Part shown: piece after piece, positions 34,656 through 43,459 of the stretch
How the letters are laid out: every line of letters starts with the position of its first letter
Numbering within the stretch: the stretch's first letter is position 1
NCBI RefSeq assembly: GCF_024228315.1
Contig: NZ_CP100454.1
Coordinates: 1,178,001 to 1,242,000 of the forward strand
From: Halomarina pelagica
GTDB taxonomy: Archaea; Halobacteriota; Halobacteria; Halobacteriales; Haloarculaceae
Direction of reading: 5' to 3'
Length of the DNA stretch: 64,000 nt
Notes under the pieces: generated by a model
The model's input: the letters and a program-made list of their open reading frames with translations, nothing else
Told to the model about the DNA's origin: nothing
Databases searched by the model: none
Made by a program: the position numbers and the translations under genes

Positions 34656-35714
34656 CTATCGATCCGCAGCGCCGCGCTCGTAGGTTCGGGCCGTCTTTCG
34701 CGCGATCGTCTCCCAGTCGAACTGGCGCACTTTCTCGTAGTTGTACGCGCCCATGCCGTCGAGGTCGGCGTCGAGGGCGGCCGTCAGCGCGTCGCGGAGC
34801 CCGTTCCGCTCGTCTGGATCGTACGCGAAGCCGCCCTCCTCGTCGAGGAGGTCCGCGACGCACCCGCGGCGCGGCGCGACGACCGGGCGACCGAACGACA
34901 TCGCGAGCAACGCCGTCCCCGAGGTGAGCACTTCCTCGAACGGAAAGACCGTCACGTCGGCGGCGTTCATGTACAGCTGGATGTCGTCGTCCGGCACGAA
35001 CTCGAGGACGGGCAGCACCCGATCGTCGGTCGCCGCGAGGTCGAGGATCTGATCGCGGAGGGTGTCGTTCCACGGGCTTCCGACGACCAGCAGGCGCGCG
35101 TTCTCGTCCTCGAGGCAGCGGAACGTCCGGATCAGCTTGAGGACGTTCTTGTAGGGACGGATGAGCCCGAAGTAGAGGAAGACGCGCGCGTCCTCGTCCA
35201 GGTCGAGCGTCTCGCGGGCGGTCTGCCGATCGACCTCGTTCCGGTAGCTCCCGATGTAGTTGCCGTGGGGGACGATCTCGATGCGCCGGGCGACGCGCTC
35301 GGGGAGGTCGTACTCCTCGACGATGAGGTCGCGCGCGTTCGGACAGTGGACGATGACGCGATCGCAGAGGCGCGCGGTGACGTGACGGACCGCGTGCTCG
35401 ACGCGCGGCGAGCGCCGCTCGTGGTCGGCCAGGTTGTGGACCGTCCAGACGACCTCGACGCCCAGCAGGCGGAGGACGAGCAACTCGACGAGCAACCGGA
35501 GACCGAGTATCGCGGTCACTACCGGCCGCTCGGTGACGAAGTACCGGTGGAGCCAGTGGACGTGAAACACGTCCGGTCGACCCTGTCGATACACCGCTTC
35601 GAGCAGCGGAAAGGGACGGTCGCACTGGCTCAGATGCACGTCGTAGCCGCAGTCGGCCAACCCGTCTCGAAGCTGTCGCTGGTAGGAGTTGCTGCTGCTG
35701 TAGTCCGGGTACAT
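34656..35714 (-). CDS. GT4-type glycosyltransferase
   Basis: A 352-residue retaining glycosyltransferase of the GT-B fold. The N-terminal half includes VFHVHWLHRY and VVWTVHNLADHE; the donor domain has FLYFGLIRPYKNVLKLI, DVTVFPFEEVLTSGTALLAM (the E-x7-E motif) and RPVVAPRRGC. It would transfer a sugar from a nucleotide or dolichol donor. The ATG at 35714 (MYPDYSSSNSYQ) is preferred over a GTG at 35750 because a TATA box lies at 35755-35760. Upstream of the Gfo/Idh gene. Confidence 0.87.
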   Translation of the reverse strand: MYPDYSSSNSYQRQLRDGLADCGYDVHLSQCDRPFPLLEAVYRQGRPDVFHVHWLHRYFVTERPVVTAILGLRLLVELLVLRLLGVEVVWTVHNLADHERRSPRVEHAVRHVTARLCDRVIVHCPNARDLIVEEYDLPERVARRIEIVPHGNYIGSYRNEVDRQTARETLDLDEDARVFLYFGLIRPYKNVLKLIRTFRCLEDENARLLVVGSPWNDTLRDQILDLAATDDRVLPVLEFVPDDDIQLYMNAADVTVFPFEEVLTSGTALLAMSFGRPVVAPRRGCVADLLDEEGGFAYDPDERNGLRDALTAALDADLDGMGAYNYEKVRQFDWETIARKTARTYERGAADR

Positions 35715-35754
35715 CAACACAGACCGCTCCGATGAACTCTCCCCCAACACACTC

Positions 35755-35760
35755 GTATAA
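35755..35760 (-). promoter_or_regulatory. TATA-like box of the glycosyltransferase gene
   Basis: TTATAC on the minus strand lies about 41 bases before the ATG at 35714. Further upstream the sequence is AT-rich (AAAACTTATTATCGG near 35780-35790). Confidence 0.4.
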
Positions 35761-35951
35761 GCCCTCGATTAGCGCCGATAATAAGTTTTTATCGCTGGGA
35801 ATCTCATACCCCGCGTGTCGTTCTCGCGTCGAGTAGGGCGGTTTCGGGGCCGGAACGGCGACGACGCCGTCACTTCGGCGAACTCCCGCCCGTCGAGCGA
35901 CGGATCGACCCACCCCTATAATTCATGATGGACCGGATCGAGTGACGAACC

Positions 35952-36479
35952 ATGACACTCATCGAACGGAACGGATTCGTCGTCGTTGAGCGGAACGAGT
36001 ACGTCGCCGCGCTCCTCAGCGGGACTCTCGCGGGGCTCGTCTTCGCCAGCGTCCTGCTGGCGCTCGCGCCGTCGCGGGTGCGGACGCTCGGCGCGCTGTT
36101 CGCCCCCGGCGCGTCGACGCTCGCCGGACTCCTCGGCTGGCTCGGCGTGGGGACCGCCCTCGGGGTCGGGTTCGCGCCCGTCGCCGCGCGGACGCTCGAC
36201 GCGTACCTCGCGCGAACGATGCGGCTGACCGCGACGTCCGCCGCGCTCCGGCGCGTCCTCCGGCCGCTGATGGAACGCTCCGCGTTCGCCACCGTCGGGG
36301 CCGGTCTCGGCGCGCTCTACGGGCTCGCGATCGTCGGACTGTACCTGGCGCTCCCCCCGCTCGCGGCCGCCGTGATGGGGGGCTCCGTCCCGCTGATCGA
36401 CGCGGGGCTCCTCGCCGCGCTCGTCTACGGCCCGATGCTCGGCGCGGGCTACGGCTACGTGCGCTCCGTCTACCGGTAG
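35952..36479 (+). CDS. hypothetical membrane protein
   Basis: A 175-residue protein with about four hydrophobic segments (VAALLSGTLAGLVFASVLLA, LAGLLGWLGVGTALGVGFA, VGAGLGALYGLAIVGLYLAL, LAALVYGPMLGAGYGYV). I do not recognise a family. Its last ten bases overlap the end of the convergent homoserine kinase gene. It is a single-gene unit. Confidence 0.6.
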   Translation: MTLIERNGFVVVERNEYVAALLSGTLAGLVFASVLLALAPSRVRTLGALFAPGASTLAGLLGWLGVGTALGVGFAPVAARTLDAYLARTMRLTATSAALRRVLRPLMERSAFATVGAGLGALYGLAIVGLYLALPPLAAAVMGGSVPLIDAGLLAALVYGPMLGAGYGYVRSVYR

Positions 36480-37348
36480 ACGGTGGCCCCGTCGCCGACG
36501 CACGTCCGGTAGGCCTGCGACTCGATCCCTCGCTCCTCGAACGCGTCGATCATCGAGACGGCGACGGCGCGCTGGTCGCTCCGCCGGCACACGGCGATGA
36601 CGGTCGGTCCCGCGCCGCTGATCGTGACCCCCGTCGCGCCCGCGGCGCGCGCCGCCGCGCAGACCTCGTCGTAGCCGTCGATGAGGTCCGCCCGGGCGGG
36701 CGTCACGACCGGGGCGTCCATCCCGCGACCCACGAGGGCGGGGTCGCTCCGGGCCATCCCCGCGACGAGCGTCGCCGCCCGGCCGACGGTCTCCACGAGG
36801 TCGGTCATCGAGACTCCGTCGGGGACGACCTTCCGGGCGTCGCGCGTCGAGACGACGATGTCCGGGAGGCACGCCACGAGCGAGAGGTCGGCGTCGATGC
36901 GCGTGACGCCCTCGTCTGTGACGACGGTGAACCCCCCGAGGATCGCCGGGGCGACGTTGTCCGCGTGGGCCGCGCCGGAGACGACCGCCTCGCCCTCGGC
37001 CGCGACGGGGACCAGTTCCTCGCGGGAGCGACCGCGGTCGTAGAGTTCGTTGAGGGCGACCGCGGCGGCGGCGGCCGAGGCCGCGGACGAACCGAGCCCC
37101 GACGCCGGGCGCACGCCCTTGTCGATCCGGATGCGGGCGGGCGCGGAGAGCGCCTCGGCGACGGCACCGACGGTGTTTCGCTTCGGGTCCTCGGGGATGT
37201 ACCGGGACCCGACGCCCGTCACCTCGATCGTCGTCCGCTCGGCCTTCTCGACCCGGACGACGTCCGCCGGGCGGTCGAGCGCGACGCCGAAGACGTCGAA
37301 CCCGCTACCGAGATTGGCGCTCGTCGCGGGGGCCCGGACGGTCAGCAT
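36470..37348 (-). CDS. thrB: homoserine kinase
   Basis: A 292-residue GHMP kinase that phosphorylates homoserine in threonine synthesis. The opening LTVRAPATSANLGSGFDVFG is typical; the ATP-binding glycine-rich loop is RPASGLGSSAASAAAAAVA, and the third motif is GVTISGAGPTVIAVC. The ATG at 37348 is used, as family members start just before TV(R/K)APA; an upstream ATG at 37363 adds five residues. No threonine synthase is adjacent. Confidence 0.92.
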   Translation of the reverse strand: MLTVRAPATSANLGSGFDVFGVALDRPADVVRVEKAERTTIEVTGVGSRYIPEDPKRNTVGAVAEALSAPARIRIDKGVRPASGLGSSAASAAAAAVALNELYDRGRSREELVPVAAEGEAVVSGAAHADNVAPAILGGFTVVTDEGVTRIDADLSLVACLPDIVVSTRDARKVVPDGVSMTDLVETVGRAATLVAGMARSDPALVGRGMDAPVVTPARADLIDGYDEVCAAARAAGATGVTISGAGPTVIAVCRRSDQRAVAVSMIDAFEERGIESQAYRTCVGDGATVYR

Positions 37349-37483
37349 GGCTTCCGCTTCCAACAGCGGAGAGAAAAACCTAGCGGAGTGCGAGACGGCG
37401 GGTTCGTTCGAACGCTAACCGCGTTACTGATCCCCGAGGCGTCCCCGACAGAGTTATCCCGGCGACGTCACGAACTATGTACA

Positions 37484-37798
37484 ATGAGTACTACAGAGGA
37501 GGAACGGGATTCAAAGTCAGAGGTCGTCTCTGTGTCACGGCACGGCCAGGCGACGATCCCGAAGAAGTTCCGCGAGAAACTGGGCATCGAAGCGCCGGGG
37601 CGGGTCCGGTTCCGGGAGAACGACGAGGGCGAGGTCACGGTCGAGCGCGTTCCCTCGGCGAGTGACATGCGGGGGTACGCGAAGCATCGGGGGGACGCGA
37701 CGACCGACGAACCCGCGACTGCGTTACTGCGCGAAAAGCGCGAGCGAGATCGAGAGACTCGCGAGGCGACGTTCGAATCCGGAGATAGCGACGAATGA
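37484..37798 (+). CDS. AbrB/MazE-type antitoxin
   Basis: A 104-residue protein. VVSVSRHGQATIPKKFREKL and RVRFRENDEGEVTVERV form a swapped-hairpin AbrB domain that binds DNA as a dimer. The C-terminal half (AKHRGDATTDEPATALLREK) is an unfolded toxin-binding tail. It overlaps the start of the PIN-domain gene by four bases (ATGA), so it is the antitoxin of a type II VapBC-like pair and should repress its own promoter. Confidence 0.85.
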   Translation: MSTTEEERDSKSEVVSVSRHGQATIPKKFREKLGIEAPGRVRFRENDEGEVTVERVPSASDMRGYAKHRGDATTDEPATALLREKRERDRETREATFESGDSDE

Positions 37799-38214
37799 CG
37801 CCCCCGGGGCGAATCGTGTTCGACGCTGAACCGATCGTCGCACACGCGGACGGCGAACCGGGAAGCGGCACCGTCGAAGCATTTCTCTCCGCCGTCGAAG
37901 ACGGCGAATCGACGGGGTTCGTGAACTACGTGAACATGACCGAGGTCAGGTACATCCTCGCCCGCAAGTACGATCGGAGGACCGCGGACGAGTACCTCGA
38001 CTGGCTAGTCAGTTTCGGGATCGTCCCCGTCGGGATCGAGGAGATCTGGGAGACTGCGGCCGAGTTCGTCCTCGACGTCAACCCGGCACTCGGTGACTCG
38101 TTCGCCCTGGCGACGGCGACCGCGAAGGACGCGACGCTGCTCGCCGGCGGCGACGGCGATTACGACGGCGTCACCGACGTTCCGATCGAATGCTTTCGGG
38201 ACGGACCGGCCTGA
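37795..38214 (+). CDS. PIN-domain ribonuclease toxin, VapC family
   Basis: A 139-residue PIN domain. The metal-binding acidic residues are Asp10 (RIVFDAEPIV), Glu50 (NMTEVRY), Asp101 (PALGDSFALATA) and a late Asp near 120-124 (GGDGDYD), in the usual order. VapC toxins cleave specific tRNAs or rRNA and are held inactive by their antitoxin. Translationally coupled to the AbrB-type antitoxin just upstream. Confidence 0.87.
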   Translation: MTPPGRIVFDAEPIVAHADGEPGSGTVEAFLSAVEDGESTGFVNYVNMTEVRYILARKYDRRTADEYLDWLVSFGIVPVGIEEIWETAAEFVLDVNPALGDSFALATATAKDATLLAGGDGDYDGVTDVPIECFRDGPA

Positions 38215-38256
38215 TTCGGGAGCGTTCATGGTGCTCCGCTACGAGGACGAGCACGC

Positions 38257-39159
38257 ATGACAGACAGACGCACGATAGATGACTCGTCGGTCGTCTACGC
38301 CTTCTCGCCCGACCTCGAGCCGACCGTCACCGTGGAGCCGGGGGCCGCGCTCACCGTCGAGACGCGCGACAGCCTCGAGGGGGCCATCCAGCGCGACGGG
38401 GACCTGATGGACTCGGTGCCCGAGGAGGTCAACGCCGCGACCGGGCCGATCGCCGTCGAGGGGGCAGAGCCGGGCGACGCCCTCCGGGTGGAGATAGAGG
38501 AGATGCGCCCGAACGAGGACCGCGGCCGCGCCGTCACGATCCCCGGCTTCGGACTCCTCCGGGACGACCCCGAGGTGGCCCACCCCCACACACGCGTCAC
38601 GCCCGTCGAGGACGGCGCGCTCCGGTTCGGCGACCTCTCGGTGCCGCTCGACCCCTGTATCGGGACGATCGGCGTCGCCACCGCCGACGAGGAGTACACG
38701 ACGCTCGTGCCCCACGACCACGGCGGGAACCTCGACACGACCGACCTCCGGGCGGGGGCGACGGTCTACTTCCCGGTCTTCCAGCCGGGCGGCCTGCTGG
38801 CGATGGGCGACTGCAAGGCCGCGATGGCCGACGGCGAGCACTGCGGCACCGGCGCGGAGATCGCCACCGAGATCGACGTCACCCTCGGCGTCGTCGCCGA
38901 CGCCCCGCTCTCGCGCCCGCTGATCGAGACGGACGACGCCTGGAAGTTCCTCGCCAGCGCGGAGACGCTCCAGGCGGCCTGCGAACTGGCCGTCCGCGAC
39001 GCGAGCGAGGCGCTCGCCCGGGCCCACGGCGTCGAGTTCACCGACGCCTACCTGCTCGCCAGCCTCGTCGCCGACCTCGAGATCAGCCAGGTGGTCGACC
39101 CGCTGAAGACCGTCCGCTGTGCCGTCCCGAAGGCGTCCCTCGCGGACCCGCTCGACTGA
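38257..39159 (+). CDS. acetamidase/formamidase family protein
   Basis: A 300-residue amidase of the FmdA family, which hydrolyses formamide or acetamide to ammonia and the acid. Family signatures are TGPIAVEGAEPGDALRVEIE, PCIGTIGVA, VPHDHGGNLDTTDLRAGATV and MGDCKAAMADGEHCGTGAEI. In the last motif the more usual GD-x-HA reads GDCKA, a point to check. Length is usual. It follows the VapBC pair but with a 42-base gap, so probably a separate unit. Confidence 0.85.
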   Translation: MTDRRTIDDSSVVYAFSPDLEPTVTVEPGAALTVETRDSLEGAIQRDGDLMDSVPEEVNAATGPIAVEGAEPGDALRVEIEEMRPNEDRGRAVTIPGFGLLRDDPEVAHPHTRVTPVEDGALRFGDLSVPLDPCIGTIGVATADEEYTTLVPHDHGGNLDTTDLRAGATVYFPVFQPGGLLAMGDCKAAMADGEHCGTGAEIATEIDVTLGVVADAPLSRPLIETDDAWKFLASAETLQAACELAVRDASEALARAHGVEFTDAYLLASLVADLEISQVVDPLKTVRCAVPKASLADPLD

Positions 39160-39197
39160 AGAGAAAGGCACATACGGCGGACCTCGAAACTCCCGGC

Positions 39198-40541
39198 ATG
39201 ATCGGCATCGTCGGCGGCGGCCTCGCCGGACTGGCGGCCGCCCACCGGTTGCGTCGAGCGGGCCGCGAGGTGCGCGTCTTCGAGGCGGCCCCCGAGGTCG
39301 GCGGCCTCGCCGCGACGTACCCGACCGCGGGCGACCCCGTCGAGCGCTTCTACCACCACCTCTCGAAGTCGGAGACGGCGATCGTCGACCTCGCGACGGT
39401 GGTGGGCGTCGGCGACCGGATCGAGTGGCGCGTCGGGAAGAACGCCTGCTACGTCGACGGGACCGTCTACCCGCTCGACGCGCCGTGGGAGGTCCTCGCC
39501 TACCCGGAGCTGAGCCTCTACGACACGCTCAGGCTGGGGCTGCTCACGCTCGGCGTCGACGTGCGCGGCGGTCGCCCCCGGCGGAACGCCTACGACGACC
39601 TCGCGGCGTTCGACGACGTTCCGGTCCGGGAGTTCCTGCTCGAACACGCCACGGAGGGCGTCTACGAGCGCTTCTTCGAGCCGCTGCTGGACGCGAAGTT
39701 CGGCTCGCGCAAGGACGACGTGAGCGCCGCCTGGCTCCTCGGCCGGATCCGGTTCCGCGGCGAGCGCGACCCCCTCAGGGGGGAGGTCCTGGGCTACGTC
39801 GAGGGGGGGTTCGGCGTCCTGCTCGACGCGCTCGTCGAGGCGGTCGGCCGCGAGAACGTCGTCACGGGTGCCAGGGTGACGGAACTCGACTACCGCGACC
39901 GCGTCGAGTCGCTGACCGTCGAGACGCCGGACGGCGAGGAGACCCACGACGTGGAGGCCGTGGTCGTGGCGACGATGCCCGACGTGCTGGAGGCGCTCAC
40001 GGGCTACGCCTGCGGGATCGACTTCCAGGGCTCGGTCTGCGCCCTGCTCACGATGGAGGAGGCGCTCACCGACACCTACTGGCTCAACGTCGCCGACGAG
40101 GCACCGTTCGGCGCGCTCGTCGAACACACGAACTTCGTCCCGCCCGCGCGCTACGGCGGCGAGCACCTCCTCTACGTCGCGAGCTACGTGCAGGACCTGA
40201 CGGAGGAACGCTGGACCCTTGACGACGACGCCCTGCGCGAGCGCTGGCTCGCGGGCATCGAGGACCTCTTTCCCCGGTTCGACCGCGGCGCGGTGACCGA
40301 CGTCCGCGTCGCGCGCAACCCCCGAACCGCCCCCGTCTACGAGTGCGGGTACCTCGACGCGGTCGTGCCCTACGACCTCGCGGAGGAGGTGGCGGCGGGG
40401 GTCTACTACGCCGGGATGGCGAGCCGCGCGCAGTACCCCGAGCGGTCCCTGGACGGCGCGGTGCGGGCGGGCTACGAGTGCGCGGACCGGATCGAGCGGG
40501 AGGGCGTGGCGATCGGAGCGACGCCCCGCGGGCGTCGCTAG
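39198..40541 (+). CDS. FAD-dependent amine oxidase / protoporphyrinogen oxidase-like protein
   Basis: A 447-residue flavoprotein. The FAD-binding start is IGIVGGGLAGLAAAHRLRRA with VFEAAPEVGGLAATYP following; the middle has HHLSKSETAIVDLATVV, GGFGVLLDALVEAVG, and the end YAGMASRAQYPERSLDGAVR. It belongs to the large NAD(P)/FAD oxidoreductase group with amine oxidases, phytoene desaturases and UDP-galactopyranose mutases. The substrate is unknown. The neighbouring ferredoxin gene is convergent. Confidence 0.85.
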   Translation: MIGIVGGGLAGLAAAHRLRRAGREVRVFEAAPEVGGLAATYPTAGDPVERFYHHLSKSETAIVDLATVVGVGDRIEWRVGKNACYVDGTVYPLDAPWEVLAYPELSLYDTLRLGLLTLGVDVRGGRPRRNAYDDLAAFDDVPVREFLLEHATEGVYERFFEPLLDAKFGSRKDDVSAAWLLGRIRFRGERDPLRGEVLGYVEGGFGVLLDALVEAVGRENVVTGARVTELDYRDRVESLTVETPDGEETHDVEAVVVATMPDVLEALTGYACGIDFQGSVCALLTMEEALTDTYWLNVADEAPFGALVEHTNFVPPARYGGEHLLYVASYVQDLTEERWTLDDDALRERWLAGIEDLFPRFDRGAVTDVRVARNPRTAPVYECGYLDAVVPYDLAEEVAAGVYYAGMASRAQYPERSLDGAVRAGYECADRIEREGVAIGATPRGRR

Positions 40542-40601
40542 GAGCAGTCGCGGGCCGGGAGTGGGAGCGGGGGCGGGACGGGAGCGGGGGCTGACGGCGG
40601 G

Positions 40602-41243
40602 CTACCCCTTCGGGTACGCCTGCTCGAACGGGCGGGGCGGCAACCGGAGTTCCTCCAGCCCCGGCCGGTGTTTGACGTTGTAGACGACCCGCAGTTCGTC
40701 CGTGACCGGTACGCCGTTGCAGGACAGCCGGATACCGCGGTCTAGCATCTCGGCGGGGAGGATGTGATCGACCGGCATCGCCAGTTCCCCGTCCATCATC
40801 GCGACCGCGCAGTTGGCGCAGGCCCCGCCTCGACAGGCGTACGGCCACGCGAACCCGCGGTTCTCGGCGGCCTCGAGGAGCGATTCGTGGGGTCGGACGA
40901 GGAACCGACCGTAGTCCGCCGGATCGAGCCCCCGCGAGGAGGCCTTCTCGAACAGTTCGTCGTCGTCGAGGTCCCAGCCGTGATCGTCGAGCACCTCGTA
41001 GTTGAGGTACTCGACCCTGGTCTCCTGCCGCTCGTCGGTCGCCTCGCGGTCGCTCTCGGCGTCCGGCATCTCGCCGTCCCGTCCCGACCGAACGTGGTCG
41101 TACGCCGCCAGGACGACACGAAGCTCGCGCGCCGACCCCCCCTGATCCGGGTGCGTCTCCTTCACTCGTCGTCGGTACGCCTCCACGATTTCGTCGTCGT
41201 CCGCATCCGGATCGATCCCGAGAACGTCGAACGGGGAACTCAC
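40602..41243 (-). CDS. 2Fe-2S ferredoxin with an N-terminal J-domain
   Basis: A 213-residue fusion. The N-terminal 50 residues are a DnaJ domain (SPFDVLGIDPDADDDEIVEA; the HPD motif is present as THPDQGG). The C-terminal half is a plant-type [2Fe-2S] ferredoxin with cysteines in YACRGGACANCAV and SCNGVPV. The known haloarchaeal ferredoxins also carry an acidic N-terminal insertion. J-domain-fused forms occur in haloarchaea; the J-domain may bring Hsp70 (DnaK) to the ferredoxin or to a partner. Electron partner unknown. Confidence 0.88.
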   Translation of the reverse strand: MSSPFDVLGIDPDADDDEIVEAYRRRVKETHPDQGGSARELRVVLAAYDHVRSGRDGEMPDAESDREATDERQETRVEYLNYEVLDDHGWDLDDDELFEKASSRGLDPADYGRFLVRPHESLLEAAENRGFAWPYACRGGACANCAVAMMDGELAMPVDHILPAEMLDRGIRLSCNGVPVTDELRVVYNVKHRPGLEELRLPPRPFEQAYPKG

Positions 41244-41366
41244 ACGTAGCGATAGGAAAATGAGGCGGATAAATCCTCCCCCCGACCGCGAGATTCCCGG
41301 CCGGGGGCCCGCTCTGCGTCCCCGGTAACCGAGCCGAGCGCCGCCCCCGATCGGAGCGACGGACGC

Positions 41367-42629
41367 TCAGCCCGAGAGCGACTCGCAGGCGACGCCGTCG
41401 CCGTCGCCGTCGAGCCGGTGCGGATCGCCGGCGGTGAGGTACTCCTGCGCCTCGGACTGGGTGTCGAAGTCCGAGCAGTCGTAGTCCCGCTGTCCGTCGC
41501 CGCCGGACGGCGTGGGTTCAGGGGTGGGTTCGGGCGTCGGCGTGGGCGTCGGCTCCGGCGTGGGTTCGGGCGTCGACGTGCGCGGCGGCTCGTAGTTCCA
41601 GAGTCCGACGTCGTCGGCCTGGGCGGCCCGTTCCGCGCTCGCGAACGCGTCCCGCTTCGAGAACGACGAGTCGTACATCCGGGCGTACCCCTGCTCGATG
41701 AGCTGGCGGTTCACGTTGGTCCCGTCCTGCTCGTAGACGTAGACGAGGAGCCGACCGTAGGAGCCGCGGCGGTCGGCCCGCGGGTCGGTGGCGATGCGGA
41801 CCGGGTCGCCGCCGACCCGGGAACGGGCGAACTCGCTCGCCTTGTGCCCCCAGTCGCGCAGCCACCGCCTGCCGTCCTCGGTGTTCGGGATCCCCTCGAA
41901 CTCGGCCGGATCGGTCGCGGTGTGGACCTCGGGGGTGTCGACGCCGAGCAGGCGGACGTCCTCGGTGTGTCCGTCGGGGAAGCGCACCTCGTAGGTGTCC
42001 CCGTCGACGACGCGGACGACCTCGACGGTCCACTCCGTCTCCCCGGAGGAGTCGGGGGCGTCGTCCGCGTCCGACCCGCCGCCGTCTCCCGCGCCGGCGT
42101 TCGATCCGTCCGGGAGGCTCTCGCAGGCGACGCCGTCGCCGTCGGCGTCCAGCCCGTTCGGATCGCTCGAATCGCGTTCGAGGGCCGCCTGCGCCTCGTC
42201 CTGCGTCGCGAAGTCGCCGCAGTTCAGGTCACCGTCGCCGGCGGTCCCGTCGCTCGAATCGTCGCTCGAATCGCCGTCCGATCCGCCGTCGGTCTCGTCG
42301 GACTCGGTCGCGGTCGAATCCGTCGCGGACGGCTCCGTCCCGGTCCCGTCGTCCGTCCCCGACGGCGTCTCCGTCGGCGCATCCGTCGCCGGGCCGTGCG
42401 TCGCGTTCCCGCCCGGCGTCGACGACGCGTCGGTGTCGAGCGAACTGTCGTTCGTCGTGTTCGTGGAGTTCGTCGAGTTCGTCGACGGATCCGAGTCGAC
42501 GTCGTCGCTCGACGGCTGGGGGTCCGGGGTCGTCTCGTTGGCCCCCGGCGTCCCCGAGCAACCGGCCAGAACGAGCAGGCAGACGAGCGCGAGCGCGAGC
42601 ACGTCGGCCCGCCGTGAGAGATCGATCAT
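41367..42629 (-). CDS. lipoprotein thermonuclease with two Excalibur domains
   Basis: A 420-residue secreted protein. The start at 42629 gives a signal peptide and lipobox ([10 protein letters not shown]), so it should be lipid-anchored outside the membrane. A Ser/Thr/Asp-rich linker ([11 protein letters not shown], many N-glycosylation sequons) leads to an Excalibur domain ([20 protein letters not shown], ending [11 protein letters not shown]), then a staphylococcal nuclease domain ([34 protein letters not shown]), then PTPEPTPEP repeats and a second Excalibur domain ([17 protein letters not shown]). Excalibur domains probably bind calcium, which SNase also needs. Confidence 0.85.
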   Translation of the reverse strand: MIDLSRRADVLALALVCLLVLAGCSGTPGANETTPDPQPSSDDVDSDPSTNSTNSTNTTNDSSLDTDASSTPGGNATHGPATDAPTETPSGTDDGTGTEPSATDSTATESDETDGGSDGDSSDDSSDGTAGDGDLNCGDFATQDEAQAALERDSSDPNGLDADGDGVACESLPDGSNAGAGDGGGSDADDAPDSSGETEWTVEVVRVVDGDTYEVRFPDGHTEDVRLLGVDTPEVHTATDPAEFEGIPNTEDGRRWLRDWGHKASEFARSRVGGDPVRIATDPRADRRGSYGRLLVYVYEQDGTNVNRQLIEQGYARMYDSSFSKRDAFASAERAAQADDVGLWNYEPPRTSTPEPTPEPTPTPTPEPTPEPTPSGGDGQRDYDCSDFDTQSEAQEYLTAGDPHRLDGDGDGVACESLSG

Positions 42630-42726
42630 TGACGATCGAATCACCACCCGCCGGTACAATATATGTTGTGGGAATTACATTAATCCGTGACTGTCACGGT
42701 ATCGTGTTCGAACGGCGGAGAGGGCG

Positions 42727-43335
42727 TCAGTCGGCGTCCGCCCCATCGTCCTCGTCGCCCACTCCGGGGGCGTCGCGCACGCTCACGTCCGCCGGTTCCT
42801 CGCCCCCGCCGACGGTCACGTCGCCCGTCCCGTCCTCGACGTACACGTCGTCGGAGAACCCCGCGACGGCGTTCTCGTAGGCGGGGTCGTCGAGCTTCTC
42901 CGGCGTCGGCGGGGCCTCGGGGACGCCGTCGGGGGGACGGAACTCCCCGAGCGGGTCGTCGATGGTGATCCCGTGGCGCTCGAAGAACTCGCCGTAGCGG
43001 CGGTAGTGCTCCTCGAACTCCTCGGGCGGGATCTCCATCATCTCGGTCCAGCCGTGGTTGAAGAAGTCGAAGTTCGCCTGGAGGTGGGTGATCTCGCGCG
43101 CCTCGGCCTCCGAGTAGCCCGCGGAGAGCGCCGCGACGTAGGCGTCCATCGTGGCGTCGAAGAACCCGTCCAGGTGATCGCGGCGCTCCTCCCGGCGCGA
43201 CTCCGCTGCTTTCCCGAGGAAGATCCGCGTGTGGAGCTTCACCAGTCCGTAGGTGGCGACCGCGCCGACGCCCGGCGTCGTCAGCGCCTTCTTCGCGGCC
43301 CAGTGACGGGGGTTCTGTCGGAGTTTCATCGACAC
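42727..43335 (-). CDS. DUF6149 family protein
   Basis: A 202-residue soluble acidic protein, mainly helical. KLRQNPRHWAAKKALTTPGV, DHLDGFFDATMDAYVAALSA, EAREITHLQANFDFFNHGWT match the haloarchaeal DUF6149 pattern as I remember it. The acidic C-terminal tail is variable. Translation may start at 43335 or the ATG at 43329 (MKLRQNPRHW). It is divergent from the oxidoreductase at 43460. Function unknown. Confidence 0.72.
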   Translation of the reverse strand: MSMKLRQNPRHWAAKKALTTPGVGAVATYGLVKLHTRIFLGKAAESRREERRDHLDGFFDATMDAYVAALSAGYSEAEAREITHLQANFDFFNHGWTEMMEIPPEEFEEHYRRYGEFFERHGITIDDPLGEFRPPDGVPEAPPTPEKLDDPAYENAVAGFSDDVYVEDGTGDVTVGGGEEPADVSVRDAPGVGDEDDGADAD

Positions 43336-43459
43336 GTGTTTGGAATGCGACGGTATTCAATGTTCGGCAGATCCGCCGGACGGCGGCGCAGTGTACCCGT
43401 TTCGCTCGCGAATTAAACAGATAGCAATCCACATTAAGGGGGCAGACTAACCGACGGCC

